Part shown: piece after piece, positions 9,586 to 18,984 of the stretch
Position numbering within the stretch: the stretch's first letter is position 1
How the letters are laid out: the number at the start of each line of letters is the position of its first letter
Assembly (NCBI GenBank): GCA_947175385.1
Contig: CAMWMN010000005.1
Location: 1 to 49,918 of the forward strand
DNA from: an uncultured Clostridia bacterium
GTDB taxonomy: Bacteria; Bacillota; Clostridia; Oscillospirales; Ruminococcaceae
Length of the DNA: 49,918 bases
Direction: 5' to 3'
Position numbers and translations under genes: made by a program
The notes under the pieces: model-generated
What the model saw: only the letters and a program-made list of their open reading frames with translations
Told to the model about the DNA's origin: nothing
Databases searched by the model: none

Positions 9586-10509
9586 ATGAAGACAGCATTT
9601 TTATTTTCGGGACAAGGGTCGCAGTATCCGGGCATGGGTGCGGAGCTTGCGGCGAAATTCGACAGCGCAAAGCGGATTTTGGAGTGCGGCTCGGATATTC
9701 TGGGCTATGATTTGCTGAAAAAGCTGACAGACAGCACTGCGGAGGAGCTTGCTCAAACGCGGCTGTCGCAGCCTGCGATATTCACGGTGTCGCTGTTGGC
9801 GCTGAACGCCGTCCGCGAGAACGGTGCAGAGAACTGCGCCGTTGCGGGACACTCGCTGGGCGAGTATGCGGCGATGTATGCAGCCGGAATGCTCACGCTT
9901 GAGGACGCGTTCAAGGCGATCAAGCTGCGCTCGGAAGCGATGGCAAAGGCGGCGGAGAGCACTCACGGCGCGATGGCGGCGGTTATCGGTGCGGACAACG
10001 CGGCAATCGAGGAGGTCTGCGCAGATGTTAACGGGTATTGCGTTCCTGCGAACTATAATTGTCCCGTTCAGACGGTCATTGCCGGTGATTCGGCAGCAGT
10101 GGACGAGGCTGTAAACGCTTTCACCGAGCGAAAAATCAGATGCGTAAAGCTCGCGGTGACGGCGGCATTCCATACCAAGCATATGGAATCTGCGGCGGCG
10201 GAGTTTAAGGAGCAAATCGCGGGATTTGCATTTGGAAAGCCGAATTGCGATTTCTACTCGAATTTGTATGGCGCAAAGCTGACCGATTTTGCGGATATGT
10301 CGGGCTATCTCGCCGCACATATCTGCAATCCCGTAAAATTTACGGACGAGCTTAATGCAATGAATGAAGTGGGAATTGAGGCATATGTGGAGCTTGGTCC
10401 GGGCAAGGTGCTTTCGGGGCTGGTTCGCAAGACTCTCAAACCCGCAGTAAACACCTATGTTGAAAATGCCGAAACGCTTGACAAGGCACTCGCGGCACTT
10501 AACAGTTGA
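9586..10509 (+). CDS. fabD: Malonyl-CoA:ACP transacylase
   Basis: MKTAFLFSGQGSQYPGMG; AGHSLGEYAA; AFHTKHM. Confidence 0.97.
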   Translation: MKTAFLFSGQGSQYPGMGAELAAKFDSAKRILECGSDILGYDLLKKLTDSTAEELAQTRLSQPAIFTVSLLALNAVRENGAENCAVAGHSLGEYAAMYAAGMLTLEDAFKAIKLRSEAMAKAAESTHGAMAAVIGADNAAIEEVCADVNGYCVPANYNCPVQTVIAGDSAAVDEAVNAFTERKIRCVKLAVTAAFHTKHMESAAAEFKEQIAGFAFGKPNCDFYSNLYGAKLTDFADMSGYLAAHICNPVKFTDELNAMNEVGIEAYVELGPGKVLSGLVRKTLKPAVNTYVENAETLDKALAALNS

Positions 10510-10593
10510 AAGTTATATGGATTATAACCATAACCCACTGTTTGGGGTGAAATCAATTGCGCTATAACCCGAAACAACCTATCGGAGAGTAAT

Positions 10594-10707
10594 GCAAATT
10601 CAAAACGCGAGCGTTGCCGAGCACCGCGCAGCGGTGAGAGGTAACGTTCAGCGAGCACTCTTGAAATGCCGCAAAGCGGCATTTCAAGAGCGCGTTTTTG
10701 AATTTGC
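10594..10707 (+). repeat. SIR copy 5, upstream of aroE
   Basis: Outer stem GCAAATTCAAAACGCG/CGCGTTTTTGAATTTGC; helix A GCTCTTGAAATGCCGC/GCGGCATTTCAAGAGC (lower strand shown in part). Confidence 0.85.
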
Positions 10708-10721
10708 CATCTAGATTTAGC

Positions 10722-10783
10722 GCAAATCCGGCAAACCGCCGCGGAAGCGCATCGCAGCGGAGTTTGCACGGTGCCGGATTTGC
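10722..10783 (+). repeat. Short SIR-like nested palindrome immediately 3' of copy 5
   Basis: GCAAATCCGGC..GCCGGATTTGC enclosing GCAAAC..GTTTGC; followed by TATTTAGATAAAGGAG. Confidence 0.6.
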
Positions 10784-10804
10784 TATTTAGATAAAGGAGA
10801 AGAT

Positions 10805-11650
10805 ATGCGTAAGTTTTGTTTGATTGGGCATCCTTTGGGGCATTCGCTGTCACCGCAAATTCACGCGCGGCTGTTTGAGCTGTCCGGGGAAAAGGTGGAA
10901 TATACGTTGGAGGATATTGATCCCTCGGAGTTGGAATCCAAATTCGGCTTTTTGTCGGAATTTGACGGATTTAATATCACAATTCCGCACAAAATGGGAA
11001 TTATTGATTATTGCGACGAGCTTTCGGACGGTGCAAAGCGTTACCGTTCGGTAAACTGCGTGAAAAACGGCGAACGTACAATCGGATACAATACCGATTG
11101 TATAGGGTTTACCAAGTCGGTTCATATGTTGGGCGCATCGCTGAAATCCAAGGTGCTACTTATCGGCTGCGGCGGAGTGGGTCGTATGATGGCAATCGAA
11201 ACCGCTCTGGAGGGCGGCGAGCTTACTATTGCCGCTCTCCCGAGTGATTTGCCGTTGGCGCAAAAAGCAGTGGATGAAATAAATGTTCTAAATCCTACCG
11301 CAAAGGTGAAAATCGCGGAAATCGGCGAAAAAGGGCTTAGTAACGCGGATTTGGGCGATGAAAAGTTCGATTTGCTACTGAATGCCTGCCCCGTGGGAAT
11401 GTTCCCGAAAGTGGACAGAATGCCCTGCCTGCCCGAGGTGTTGGACAATGTTAAATACGTGTTTGACGCGATTTACAACCCCAAAGAAACGCTTCTGGCG
11501 AAAACCGCGCGGGAGCGCGGCTGCACGGCAATGACGGGTATGGCTATGTTGGTACTTCAAGCGGTTGCGGCGCACGAAATCTGGGATAACGTAAGCTACA
11601 AAAAGGAAGATATTGGCAATCTTATTGCTGATATGGAGAATCTGGTATGA
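10805..11650 (+). CDS. aroE: Shikimate dehydrogenase
   Basis: LIGHPLGHSLSPQIHARLF; FNITIPHK; LIGCGGVGRMM. Confidence 0.95.
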   Translation: MRKFCLIGHPLGHSLSPQIHARLFELSGEKVEYTLEDIDPSELESKFGFLSEFDGFNITIPHKMGIIDYCDELSDGAKRYRSVNCVKNGERTIGYNTDCIGFTKSVHMLGASLKSKVLLIGCGGVGRMMAIETALEGGELTIAALPSDLPLAQKAVDEINVLNPTAKVKIAEIGEKGLSNADLGDEKFDLLLNACPVGMFPKVDRMPCLPEVLDNVKYVFDAIYNPKETLLAKTARERGCTAMTGMAMLVLQAVAAHEIWDNVSYKKEDIGNLIADMENLV

Positions 11651-12159
11651 AAAGCGTTTATTTATGCGGGTTTATGGGCTGCGGAAAAAGTCACATCGGG
11701 CGAATGTTGTCAACCGCTATGAATCGGCGGTTCGTGGACTTGGACAAATACATTGTCGCGGCGGAGAATATGCAGATCCCCGAAATTTTTGAGCGGTTCG
11801 GTGAACCGCATTTCAGGCAGCTTGAAGCGAAATATATCCGCGAACTGTCCGGCGGGAGCGTTGTCGCAACGGGCGGCGGCGCGCTGCTTAACGATGAAAC
11901 CGCGAAATTTGCGCGGGAGGTCGGGTTGTCCGTGTACATCAATACCGCATTTGAGGTTTGCTATGGGCGCATTAAAGGGGATTCCAACCGCCCGCTTGTG
12001 ATGAACAATACCCCCGAACAGCTCCGTGAGCTGTTCAGCAAACGCGCCGACATTTATCGAAAGAACGCGACTTATATGGTCAATGGAAACACCTCTGATC
12101 TCGTTATTGCGGACGAAATCGCGAAGCTGGTGAAATATTTCGAGGAGCATGAAATCTAA
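11647..12159 (+). CDS. aroK: Shikimate kinase
   Basis: YLCGFMGCGKSHIGRMLS P-loop; FVDLDKYI; VATGGGALL. Confidence 0.94.
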   Translation: MKSVYLCGFMGCGKSHIGRMLSTAMNRRFVDLDKYIVAAENMQIPEIFERFGEPHFRQLEAKYIRELSGGSVVATGGGALLNDETAKFAREVGLSVYINTAFEVCYGRIKGDSNRPLVMNNTPEQLRELFSKRADIYRKNATYMVNGNTSDLVIADEIAKLVKYFEEHEI

Positions 12160-13338
12160 ATGGTCATTAAGAATGTCAGAATAAGAACAATGTCCGCCAA
12201 GGACTACGAGAACGGCTTTGTACGTTTTGGGAAGATAATCACCGAAATCGGCGATATGAACGAGTATGTTGAGGTCGATGAGGACGTGATCAACGCCGCC
12301 GGGCGGACACTCTACCCCGGGTTTATTGACGCGCACTGCCACCTCGGAATGTGGAGCAATGGTTATTCCATGCAGCTTGAGGGCGATGACGGCAACGAAT
12401 GCACCGACCCCATTACACCGCAGCTCCGCGCGATAGACAGCATAAACGCAATGGACAGGTGCTTTGAGGACGCGGCGCGCGCGGGCGTTACGGCGGTTTG
12501 TACGGGAGTCGGCAGCGCGAATCCCATCGGAGGAAACTTCGCGATACTCAAAACCGCAGGTTCAAAGCGTGTGGATAAGCTGATCGTCAAGAATCCCGCG
12601 TGCATTAAATTCGCGCTGGGTGAAAACCCCAAAAATACGTACAACGACCGCGATGAAACGCCGATTACGCGTATGGCGACCGCCGCACTTATCCGCGAAC
12701 AGCTCCGAAAAGCTCTGCGTTACAAGGAGGATTGGGACGAGTACAATCGGCTCAAGGGCACGGACGATGAGGTTTCCAAACCCGATTTTGACGCGAAGTG
12801 CGAGGCAATGCTCCCGCTATTTGATAAAGAAGAGTCGCTTCAGGCGCATTTTCACTGTCACCGTGCGGACGATATTTTCACGGCGGTGCGGATTGCGCGC
12901 GAATTTGGGCTGAATTATGTGCTGATTCACTGCACCGAGGGCGCGCTGATTGCCGATGAACTTGCCGAGGACGCTCCGCACGTGGTTATGGGTCCGCTTA
13001 TCGGCGACCGCGGCAAGCCGGAGCTTATAAATCACGATATTTCCGCCCCCGCCGCGCTGAACTCCCACGGAATCAAGCTCTCGGTCTGCACGGACCACCC
13101 CGAAACCCCGATTCAATATCTTCCGCTGACGGCAGCGGTTGCGGTGCGCGGGGGACTTTCGCGCGATGAGGCGCTGAAATCCATCACGATTAACGCGGCG
13201 GAAATTCTGGGAATCTCAAACCGCCTGGGGAGCATCGAGGTAGGCAAGGACGCGGACTTTGCGCTGTTTGCGGGAGATCCGCTGGACGTGACGGTTATGC
13301 CCGATATGGTGTTCATAGACGGGAAACGGCGATTTTGA
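12160..13338 (+). CDS. Amidohydrolase family protein (imidazolonepropionase/dihydroorotase-like)
   Basis: GFIDAHCHLG metal motif; HFHCHRADD; CTDHPETP; GSIEVGKDADFALFAGDPLD. Confidence 0.85.
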   Translation: MVIKNVRIRTMSAKDYENGFVRFGKIITEIGDMNEYVEVDEDVINAAGRTLYPGFIDAHCHLGMWSNGYSMQLEGDDGNECTDPITPQLRAIDSINAMDRCFEDAARAGVTAVCTGVGSANPIGGNFAILKTAGSKRVDKLIVKNPACIKFALGENPKNTYNDRDETPITRMATAALIREQLRKALRYKEDWDEYNRLKGTDDEVSKPDFDAKCEAMLPLFDKEESLQAHFHCHRADDIFTAVRIAREFGLNYVLIHCTEGALIADELAEDAPHVVMGPLIGDRGKPELINHDISAPAALNSHGIKLSVCTDHPETPIQYLPLTAAVAVRGGLSRDEALKSITINAAEILGISNRLGSIEVGKDADFALFAGDPLDVTVMPDMVFIDGKRRF

Positions 13339-13363
13339 TTCAGAGTAAGGTTTGGGCGATTAG

Positions 13364-13440
13364 TGCAAATTCAAAACGCGAGAGGGGAGAAGTACCTCTT
13401 AGCAAACGCAGACGCAAAGTGTCTGCGTGGTTTTAATTCG
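13364..13440 (+). repeat. SIR copy 6 (short/degenerate)
   Basis: GATTAGTGCAAATTCAAAACGCGAG lead; hairpin ACGCAGACGCAAAGTGTCTGCGT. Confidence 0.6.
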
Positions 13441-13461
13441 AAGCAAGTTTTTGGTGATTCG

Positions 13462-13536
13462 TGCAAATTGCGAAAGCGAGCGTTGCCGAACACCAAAAGT
13501 GTGAGGTAACGCTCATCTGTGCGGTTCGCAATTTGC
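13462..13536 (+). repeat. SIR copy 7 (helix A deleted)
   Basis: GATTCGTGCAAATTGCGAAAGCGAGCGTT..AACGCTCATCTGTGCGGTTCGCAATTTGC. Confidence 0.65.
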
Positions 13537-13550
13537 CATTAAAAATTAGT

Positions 13551-13658
13551 GAAATTCAAAAAGTCTCAAAATTGCCGAAGGGAATTTTGAGCGGTTTCGG
13601 AATGCTGGCAGAGTGAGCGCAGCGAACGGAGCCCAAGCATTTCGAAATTTTGAATTTC
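13551..13658 (+). repeat. SIR variant type II, upstream of fumarase alpha
   Basis: Outer stem GAAATTCAAAA/TTTTGAATTTC; inner CTCAAAATT..AATTTTGAG and AATGCTGG..CCAAGCATT. Confidence 0.6.
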
Positions 13659-13679
13659 TATTAAAATAAGGAGAAAAAA

Positions 13680-14519
13680 ATGCGTGAAATAAAGGCTGAA
13701 ATGATTATGGAGGTTGTGGCGCGGATGTGCGTGGAGGCGAATCTGCGGCTGCCGTGCGGAATGCGCGAGTGCATTGAGGATGCGGCGAAATCCGAGAAAA
13801 GCCCGCTATGCAAGTCGGTTCTGTGCGACATCACCGCGAATCTCGACTGCGCCGCAGAGCTGGGCGTTCCCATCTGCCAGGATACGGGAATGGCGGTGAT
13901 TTTCGCGGAAATCGGGCAAGATGTTCATATAGACGGCGATTTTGAGAACGCGGTAAATCAAGGAGTGTCACGCGGTTATGTTGACGGAAAACTGCGGCTG
14001 TCCGTTGTTTCGGATCCGCTCGAACGCGTAAACAGCGGAGATAACACCCCCGCAATCATTCACACGCGGTTGGTTTCGGGGGATAAAATACACTTGACCG
14101 TTGCTCCCAAGGGCTTTGGAAGTGAGAATATGAGCCGCCTGAAGATGTTCACACCGTCCGCAACGCGTGATGATATTGTGAATTTTGTGGTGGAAACGGC
14201 TTCAATCGCGGGGTCGAATCCGTGTCCGCCGATTGTGGTCGGAGTGGGTATAGGCGGAGATTTCGAGCAGTGCGCGCTCCTTGCAAAAAAGGCTCTCTGC
14301 CGCGATTTGAGCGTGCGCAATCCCAAGCCGCTCTATGCGGAGCTGGAGCGCGAAATGCTGGACGGCATAAACCGCCTTGGAATCGGTTCGCAAGGCTTTG
14401 GCGGCACGGTAACGGCACTATATGTCAATATCGAGCAAGCTCCCACACACATCGCGGGACTTCCCGTGGCAGTGAATATGGGCTGTCACGTAACGCGCCA
14501 CGCGGAAGAGATAATTTAA
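13680..14519 (+). CDS. fumA: Class I fumarate hydratase, alpha subunit
   Basis: GVPICQDTGMAVIFAEIGQDV; FGSENMSRLKMFTPSA; GVGIGGDFEQCALLAKKAL. Confidence 0.92.
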   Translation: MREIKAEMIMEVVARMCVEANLRLPCGMRECIEDAAKSEKSPLCKSVLCDITANLDCAAELGVPICQDTGMAVIFAEIGQDVHIDGDFENAVNQGVSRGYVDGKLRLSVVSDPLERVNSGDNTPAIIHTRLVSGDKIHLTVAPKGFGSENMSRLKMFTPSATRDDIVNFVVETASIAGSNPCPPIVVGVGIGGDFEQCALLAKKALCRDLSVRNPKPLYAELEREMLDGINRLGIGSQGFGGTVTALYVNIEQAPTHIAGLPVAVNMGCHVTRHAEEII

Positions 14520-14892
14520 GGCAACACCGCACAATTAACGGCTACCGCCTTAACGCTCAAAAATACCGAACTGTATATTAACCTCGCGGTTCACCTTGTT
14601 GCAGGCAGAGAGAACCGCTAAGTTTATATAGTCTTTGTCAAATTCTCCCTTATTTTGAAAAATATATGAAATTTTTCAAAAAATCACAAAAAGCCGCTTG
14701 CATTGTTGAAAATTTTATGTTATAATGTATATGGTAGATAAGGAAAATGTGTAATTCCGCATTTTTTACATCTGTTAGAAATACAATTAACGGGTAACAA
14801 TTTGCGCGGATTGAAACGCTCCCATAGCTTTCTCACATTAAAGCGCTGCTTTTCGCCGCAAAGATGAACGACATATAAAAGCCGGTGATCAA

Positions 14893-17424
14893 ATGACTAG
14901 ACTTGAAACAGCAATCAACAACAGTGAATTTATTTCGTTCCGAATGAAATACAGACCGGATTTTCCGATTGAGTTTCTGTGCGGAGATAATCCGTTCTGC
15001 GATATGGATACGGTAACCTTGGGAGAAATCATCTATCCCGATGACTACCGCCCGTTTTGCGAGGTAATCGGCGAGGTTATCAGCGACAGACAAGCCAAAT
15101 TCAAGGCACACGCGCGTCTGATGGTAAATGACGCTTACAAATGGTTCTACGTATCCGCCGCGCCGGAAACCCGCGCGGACGGCTCTGTTGCGGCGATTTC
15201 GGGAATGATGTTCGATGTGACGCAGTATTTCTCCGGAGATGCCGAGGATTCCGTTATGCTCGGCTACCGCAAGCACGTCAGCGCAACGGTGGATTCGGTA
15301 GAGCATCCGCCGCGGTTGACAGATATCCTCGGCGTGGAATATCTGGAGCACATTCAGGAGCCGTTTGCGCATATTGATGGGCTGTATTCCGTGATTGTCG
15401 GGGAAAACGGGGAAATTATCACCGCTGATGGTCAAGACACGGAAATCAATCTCAACAAAATGAACTATCAGCGTAAAAAAGACATCAGAATCAAGCATCA
15501 GAACGTTGCGTCGTGGATCATCGCCAGTGATAGTCCCGATAATATCAATAATTCCGCACCGCTGCTTGATGTAATGGTTCAGACCGTATCGGGAATGGCA
15601 AACAGTTACCTCGTTATCAGCGAGGAGATGGAAAACTCTCAGAAAGCAAACAAGCTGCTTGGTCAGAATTTCGAGGATCAGATCCTTATCAACAACATCT
15701 ATTCGATGATTTTGCAGAGCAAAGATACCGACAGTTCATTTGGGTGCGTAATTCCGCTGATCAAGGAATACTTTGAGCTTGATGACATTCTGTTCTGCCT
15801 TGATACCTCAGATCCTATTACCATATATCGATGGGATAAAAACGGCAGTATTATGTCATCTCAGGTGAAATCCACCGCAATCCCAAGGATTGACCGCGAG
15901 CTTAACAACAATTCCGTGCTGTGCTTGCCCGAAAGCGATGTTCGCGGAACGGGAAGCAGAAGTTTCGCAATGTCAAGAATATACGAAAACGGCACATCGC
16001 ACGGGGTTATCGTGTTCATTTCGCCCAAATCCGACCGCATCTGGACAAACCGCGACCGCAAGGTAATCCGCACCATTACGCAGATTATCAGTACGGTGAT
16101 TTACCGCTCCTTTGTGGAAAATCAGCTTGCCGCATCTCAGGAGAGCCTTATGCGGCTGGCTTATTACAATACCACCACGGGAATCCCGAACAGAAGCGCT
16201 TTCGAACGGGATTTCCGCGACAAAATAACCGAGGGAAATTCGGGCGCCGTAATCTCCATAGAAATCGCGAATCTCAAGCACTTAACAGAGATTCATTCCA
16301 CTCAGTATGCGGACGATATTGTGAAGAGTATTGCGGAATACATCGGCGCAATCCCGACCGAGGACCCGAAAAAGGTTTACCGTTTCTCCAATGACGTGCT
16401 GTTTGTGCTGATTGAGGATTCCACTCGCGAGGAGGCTATGAGCTTTACGCAGACGATCCTTGTGAAGTTCAAGTCCCCATGGCTATTGAACGACAGCGAA
16501 AACAGACTGGACATCTACGCCGGCATCGGAATGTTCCCCGAAAATGCCGATGACATCGCAGACTGCGTGCGTGTGGCAACACGGACTCTGCGTCTTGCTA
16601 AGGACAGGAAACTCCATGATGCGGTGTGCTACTCAGAGGGTCTGGAGGAGCGTCTGAATGACAATCAGCGTGTCCGCAAGCTGATCGCCGAATCCGCCGA
16701 AAACGGCTTCAAGGGCTTCTACATTCTCTATACCCCGATAACCGATGCCGAAACAAGTGAGCTTTATTCGTGCGAGGCGCATCTTTACTGGACAAACGGT
16801 GATATTATCATCTCGCGCGAACGGTTTCAGCCTATAATTCAGCAGCTTGACGAATCTATGAATCTGTTTCGCTTTGTGGCGGATAAGATCTGCAATTTCT
16901 GTACGATGATTCGTGAGTCGGGACTTCCGGACTTCCGCGTAGAATTTTCATTCCCGGAGTATACGCTGAATGATAATGAAAGTATGTTGGTTCTCCGCAA
17001 TGCGGTGTTGGAATACTCATTGCCGCCCGATGCGCTTACCATACTGATTCAGGAGAGCGATGGCACGATGGGGCTTTCCGCGAAAACCCTAAAGCAAATT
17101 CGCGATATAGGAATGGGTATAACCGCCGATGACCGCGGGGGCAACTTCTTCACATCCGCCTTACAGGATAATCCGTACATAACCGCGATAAAGATGCGTT
17201 CGCGGCGGCTCTCGGACGATGTAATCACTGCGGCGTTCGTAAAAAGCCTTATTAAGCGCTCCCATGACAAGGGCATTGATGTGACGGTCAAGGGCGTGGA
17301 CACCCCCGAAGCGCAAGAACGAGCGCATAATTTCGGCGCGGATACGGTTCAGGGAATTATAAACGGAAGACCGCTCCATTCAACGGAGTTCCTCAAAAAA
17401 ATGGTGAAGGCGGTTCGCAAGTAA
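14893..17424 (+). CDS. PAS-like sensor with degenerate GGDEF and degenerate EAL domains
   Basis: TGIPNRSAFERDF..RFSNDVLFVLIED at the GGDEF position; SCEAHLYW at the EAL position; DDRGGNFFTSAL at DDFGxGxSSL. Confidence 0.85.
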   Translation: MTRLETAINNSEFISFRMKYRPDFPIEFLCGDNPFCDMDTVTLGEIIYPDDYRPFCEVIGEVISDRQAKFKAHARLMVNDAYKWFYVSAAPETRADGSVAAISGMMFDVTQYFSGDAEDSVMLGYRKHVSATVDSVEHPPRLTDILGVEYLEHIQEPFAHIDGLYSVIVGENGEIITADGQDTEINLNKMNYQRKKDIRIKHQNVASWIIASDSPDNINNSAPLLDVMVQTVSGMANSYLVISEEMENSQKANKLLGQNFEDQILINNIYSMILQSKDTDSSFGCVIPLIKEYFELDDILFCLDTSDPITIYRWDKNGSIMSSQVKSTAIPRIDRELNNNSVLCLPESDVRGTGSRSFAMSRIYENGTSHGVIVFISPKSDRIWTNRDRKVIRTITQIISTVIYRSFVENQLAASQESLMRLAYYNTTTGIPNRSAFERDFRDKITEGNSGAVISIEIANLKHLTEIHSTQYADDIVKSIAEYIGAIPTEDPKKVYRFSNDVLFVLIEDSTREEAMSFTQTILVKFKSPWLLNDSENRLDIYAGIGMFPENADDIADCVRVATRTLRLAKDRKLHDAVCYSEGLEERLNDNQRVRKLIAESAENGFKGFYILYTPITDAETSELYSCEAHLYWTNGDIIISRERFQPIIQQLDESMNLFRFVADKICNFCTMIRESGLPDFRVEFSFPEYTLNDNESMLVLRNAVLEYSLPPDALTILIQESDGTMGLSAKTLKQIRDIGMGITADDRGGNFFTSALQDNPYITAIKMRSRRLSDDVITAAFVKSLIKRSHDKGIDVTVKGVDTPEAQERAHNFGADTVQGIINGRPLHSTEFLKKMVKAVRK

Positions 17425-17473
17425 TACCAACCGTTCGTATGCAAATTACCAACGAATAATTTATAATCAAAAT

Positions 17474-17508
17474 AGCCGAAGTTTTTTACATAAATCTTCG
17501 GCTTTTTG
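17474..17508 (+). terminator. Intrinsic terminator
   Basis: AGCCGAAG..CTTCGGCT followed by TTTTT. Confidence 0.8.
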
Positions 17509-17556
17509 GACGTTTTGGCGAAATTTCAAAATTGGTGATATTTCGCCGAAATAGTA

Positions 17557-17585
17557 TTGAAAAAGGTAAAAAAATGGTATATAAT
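17557..17585 (+). promoter_or_regulatory. SigA-type promoter for the SEDS gene
   Basis: TTGAAA-N17-TATAAT. Confidence 0.75.
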
Positions 17586-17687
17586 AGAAGTGTAGAAGTT
17601 TATTATCCGTGGTTTCCTTGCCATCGGCATGGGAAACACAATATTCCGCACTAAACGATTGATAATTTTTCGTCATATAGGAGAAAA

Positions 17688-18830
17688 ATGAAAAGAGTTC
17701 TGAAATTCTTCAGCAATCACCTTAAGCATATGGATAAGGTGATTCCGGTGATTTGTATTGGATTGACGGTGTTCGACATATTTCTCGTAAATTCAATGGT
17801 AAAGCCTGGGTTCGTTGACGAGCACGCGGTGAAGGTTCAGCTTGCGGCGGCGATTCTCGGAATTTGCGCGGCGGGAGTAATAAGCCTTATCGACTACAAG
17901 TTCATCTCGAAATGTTGGTTTGTTATCGCGCCGGTTGCGTTGATTTTACAGCTGCTTGTTTGGACACCGCTTGGTGTTCGGCGCGACGATGACCTTGCGT
18001 GGCTGGAAATCGGACCGATTTCTATTCAGCCGTCCGAAATCCTGAAATTCGTGTTCATCATCACGCTCGCCACGCATATCCACAAGCTCGGCGACAAGAT
18101 AAACTCCCCGAAGCATCTGCTGCCGCTGCTCGCGCACGGACTGTTCCCCGCCGGGCTGATTATGATACAGGGTGATGCCGGTTCGGGATTGGTATTTGTA
18201 TTCATCTTCGTGGTAATGATGTTCGCAGCGGGAATTTCGTGGAAATACATCGTTGCGGGAATCGCGTGTGTTCCGCCGATTTTATATGTTGCGTGGAATT
18301 TCATAATGCAGGATCACCACCGCAAGCGCATTTTAATACTGTTCGACAAGGAAATGCAGGAACAGGAGATTCTCGACGCCTATATGCAGCAATATAATGG
18401 AACGATTTGTCTTGGCTCGGGACAGCTCAAAGGTCTGGGCTTTACCAACACGGACAACTACCACTGGACGTTTGAGATCAACAACGATTATGTGTTCTCA
18501 TATATCGGTATGACAATGGGCTTTATCGGTTGTATGGCGGTTATATTGGTGCTGATGGTTCTGTGCCTGAAGATTCTGTCGGACGCTTCGGGCGCGCAGG
18601 ATAAGCTCGGCAAGATGATTTGCACGGGTGTGTTCGCGTTGCTGTTCTTTCACTGCGTGATAAATATAGGAATGGTTCTTTCGGTAGTTCCCGTAATTGG
18701 TATCCCGCTGCCATTTATCAGCACGGGCGGCACGGCTATGCTGATGATGCACGCGTGTATGGGATTAGTGCTGAGCGTTTCCGCACATAAGGAAAAGGAA
18801 AAGCATATGTTCTATACCGAAAAGGATTAA
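17688..18830 (+). CDS. SEDS family protein (FtsW/RodA/SpoVE)
   Basis: SIQPSEILKFVFIITLA; NDYVFSYIGMTMGFIG; PLPFISTGGTAMLMM. Confidence 0.92.
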   Translation: MKRVLKFFSNHLKHMDKVIPVICIGLTVFDIFLVNSMVKPGFVDEHAVKVQLAAAILGICAAGVISLIDYKFISKCWFVIAPVALILQLLVWTPLGVRRDDDLAWLEIGPISIQPSEILKFVFIITLATHIHKLGDKINSPKHLLPLLAHGLFPAGLIMIQGDAGSGLVFVFIFVVMMFAAGISWKYIVAGIACVPPILYVAWNFIMQDHHRKRILILFDKEMQEQEILDAYMQQYNGTICLGSGQLKGLGFTNTDNYHWTFEINNDYVFSYIGMTMGFIGCMAVILVLMVLCLKILSDASGAQDKLGKMICTGVFALLFFHCVINIGMVLSVVPVIGIPLPFISTGGTAMLMMHACMGLVLSVSAHKEKEKHMFYTEKD

Positions 18831-18865
18831 CGAACTTAAAACGTCCGAAAAATCACGGTGTTTTG

Positions 18866-18962
18866 TAAAATCCAAAAAATTTTGAGTGGTTTCCAAATGC
18901 TACCTGTTGCCCCAAACATACTGTTTTGCAGCAAGCTAAGCATTTCGAAATTTGGGATTTTT
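18866..18962 (+). repeat. SIR variant type II, upstream of the galactokinase-like gene
   Basis: Outer stem AAAATCCAAA/TTTGGGATTT; inner AAATGCT..AGCATTT; then TTATTTTAGATTAAGGAGG. Confidence 0.55.
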
Positions 18963-18984
18963 ATTTTAGATTAAGGAGGATTCT

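Noticed and set aside
14520-14640. GCAACACCGCACAATTAACGG block after fumA as a transposon end
   Set aside because: No transposase, no matching inverted end or target duplication identifiable; left as unexplained intergenic DNA.
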